A stretch of 6,200 nt of DNA from Acidaminococcus sp. CAG:917. Lineage in GTDB: Bacteria > Bacillota > Clostridia > Christensenellales > CAG-917. The position numbers were made by a program, and so were the translations under genes. Where the stretch lies: the NCBI GenBank assembly GCA_000437555.1, contig FR901018.1:1-6200 (forward strand). Reading direction: 5' to 3'. Shown in pieces: positions 5,129-6,200 of this stretch; position 1 is the first letter of the stretch; every line of letters starts with the position of its first letter. A model generated the notes under the pieces. That model made no database searches and was not told the DNA's origin. It saw nothing but the letters and a program-made list of their open reading frames with translations.

Positions 5129-5566
5129 ATGGAACAAGAGCGATATCTTAAACTTATAAAAGTTACATCGCCCAAAACTCCTATGGTTAGGACGCTTGCG
5201 ACTTCGTTTGTTGTCGGGGGTTTCATTTGTTGCGTCGGGCAAGCCGTTTCTGATATATTGAGGGCTGTTTATGCGGAAATGCCTGATACAGAACTGAGAA
5301 TGTGGACGACCGTCATTATGATTTTTTTGGGAGCGTTATTTACGGGACTGGGGCTTTATGACAGGCTTGGATATTATGCCGGAGGCGGTTCCATTATTCC
5401 AATCACGGGTTTTGCAAACTCTATTGTTTCTCCTGCGATGGAATACAATCGGGAAGGTGTATTTTTTGGCATCTGTTCAAAAATGTTTACGATAGCGGGG
5501 CCTATAATTGTTTTCGGCGTAGTGGCGTCGGTAATTGTGGGTCTGTTTGCTTTAATATTCGTATAG
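5129..5566 (+). CDS. spoVAC: Stage V sporulation protein AC (SpoVAC)
   Basis: 145 residues, near the usual 150. It is a membrane protein of the SpoVA complex in the forespore (later spore inner) membrane, needed for uptake of Ca-dipicolinic acid and for its release on germination; the B. subtilis protein has been reported to act as a mechanosensitive channel. Hydrophobic segments lie near 23-42, 59-77, 86-103 and 112-143. Family motifs are GGFICCVGQ (30-38), LGALFTGLGLYDRLG (67-81), GSIIPITGFANSIVSPAMEY (87-106) and EGVFFGICSKMFTIAGP (109-125). A strong GGAGGG ribosome site (5117-5122) lies 6 nt before the ATG. It is followed by spoVAD after 11 bp. SpoVAA and SpoVAB, which precede it in Bacillus, are absent here, as in many Clostridia. 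In Bacillus the operon is driven by sigma G in the forespore; no clear promoter was found. Confidence 0.95.
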   Translation: MEQERYLKLIKVTSPKTPMVRTLATSFVVGGFICCVGQAVSDILRAVYAEMPDTELRMWTTVIMIFLGALFTGLGLYDRLGYYAGGGSIIPITGFANSIVSPAMEYNREGVFFGICSKMFTIAGPIIVFGVVASVIVGLFALIFV

Positions 5567-5577
5567 GGTGAAATAAA

Positions 5578-6200
5578 ATGAAATGCGGAGAAAGAACTTA
5601 TATATTTGATAATCCCGTTTATGTCAGAAGCGGCTATTCAATCGTGGGAAAAATGGAAGGCGAAGGGAACTTCGGGGAGTATTTCGACAAGGTTTTAGAT
5701 AATGACCTTTGGGGTGAAAAATCATACGAGCGAGCCGAGTGTAAAATGCATAAAGAAGCGGTTAAAGGCGCTATGATTAAAGCCGGAATAGAAGAAAACG
5801 AATTGGGGCTTCTTCTCGGAGGGGATTTGCTGAACGAAATCGTAGGCGCTTCGTTTGCTGCGCGTGATTTCAGATGTGCGTATATGGGCGTATATAACGC
5901 TTGCGCTACTTTCGGTGAGGCGATGCTCCTTGGTTCGATGTTTATTTCGTCGGGATTTGAAAAATACGTTTCCTGTTCGACAAGCAGTCATTTTTCAACT
6001 GCGGAAAGGCAATACAGATATCCGCTTGAGCTTGGCACACAGAGAACGCCGACGTCGCAGTGGACTGTAACCGCTGCCGGTTGCACTATACTGTCCGCGG
6101 AAAAAGGAGAGTTTAATTTAAAAGTCACTGCGGGAACGATTGGCAGAGTGGTTGATATGGGTGTGGAGGACGAAAGCAATATGGGAGGCGCAATGGCTCC
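5578..6200 (+). CDS. spoVAD: Stage V sporulation protein AD (SpoVAD), 5' part
   Basis: The frame opens at the ATG at 5578 and runs off the window end, giving 207 residues of an expected 330-340. SpoVAD is a peripheral protein of the SpoVA complex with a thiolase/ketoacyl-synthase-like fold; in B. subtilis it binds dipicolinic acid directly. Diagnostic stretches are GGDLLNEIVGASFAAR (81-96), YMGVYNACATFGEA (102-115) with Cys109 at the place of the thiolase cysteine, STSSHFSTAERQYRYP (134-149) and GTQRTPTSQWTVTAAG (153-168). The ribosome site AGGGTGA (5565-5571) overlaps the spoVAC stop codon, and the 11-bp gap indicates one operon. No frameshift is seen within the window. SpoVAE would be expected next. 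Confidence 0.95.
   Translation, partial: MKCGERTYIFDNPVYVRSGYSIVGKMEGEGNFGEYFDKVLDNDLWGEKSYERAECKMHKEAVKGAMIKAGIEENELGLLLGGDLLNEIVGASFAARDFRCAYMGVYNACATFGEAMLLGSMFISSGFEKYVSCSTSSHFSTAERQYRYPLELGTQRTPTSQWTVTAAGCTILSAEKGEFNLKVTAGTIGRVVDMGVEDESNMGGAMA

Noticed and set aside
5076..5159. 27-codon frame starting ATG at 5076 and overlapping the spoVAC start
   Set aside because: No ribosome binding site precedes it (only an A-rich run), and it overlaps spoVAC in another frame; likely chance.
4994..5242. Minus-strand open frame of 82 codons across the spoVAC start
   Set aside because: It overlaps spoVAC, has no family features and no ribosome site; spoVAC is unmistakable.

Overview
The window comes from an AT-rich, endospore-forming member of the Bacillota, most likely class Clostridia. 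The evidence is the sporulation block: spoIIAA-spoIIAB-sigF (the forespore-specific sigma F switch) followed by spoVAC-spoVAD (dipicolinic acid uptake into the forespore). The spoVA genes start directly with spoVAC, with no spoVAA or spoVAB before it, as is common in Clostridia. The genus cannot be told from the sequence alone. Only about two thirds of the window is coding, and the gaps are long and very AT-rich.

Layout. 1-302 (minus): the 5' part of a collagen-like, Cys-rich protein, preceded by a consensus-quality sigma K promoter, so probably a late mother-cell spore-surface protein. 678-1445 (plus): the membrane S component of an ECF-type vitamin transporter, with an unusual hydrophilic N-terminal extension of about 90 residues. 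1775-2323 (plus): a DUF436/UPF0340 (YwlG-like, TIGR01440) protein of unknown function, with an extended -10 promoter and a strong intrinsic terminator, making it a probable single-gene unit. 2821-4394 (plus): spoIIAA, spoIIAB and sigF. The last two overlap by 4 bp. The first two are separated by an unusual 138-bp gap with inverted repeats. An intrinsic terminator wraps around the sigF stop codon. 4395-5128: a 734-bp gap without a credible gene, holding nine tandem degenerate repeats with an exact 17-bp period. 5129-6200 (plus): spoVAC, then spoVAD running off the window end.

How the genes work together. SpoIIAB binds and inhibits sigma F, and also phosphorylates SpoIIAA. Dephosphorylated SpoIIAA releases sigma F in the forespore after asymmetric division. 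The forespore sigma cascade (sigma F, then sigma G) normally leads to spoVA expression, and SpoVAC/SpoVAD take part in loading dipicolinic acid into the spore. The collagen-like protein would act at the last step, on the outside of the spore. The transporter and the DUF436 gene have no evident mechanistic tie to sporulation.

The most notable non-genic signals are the 17-bp array at 4436-4588, the structured spoIIAA-spoIIAB spacer, and the sigma K promoter at 350-378. No mobile element, CRISPR array, tRNA or rRNA was seen.
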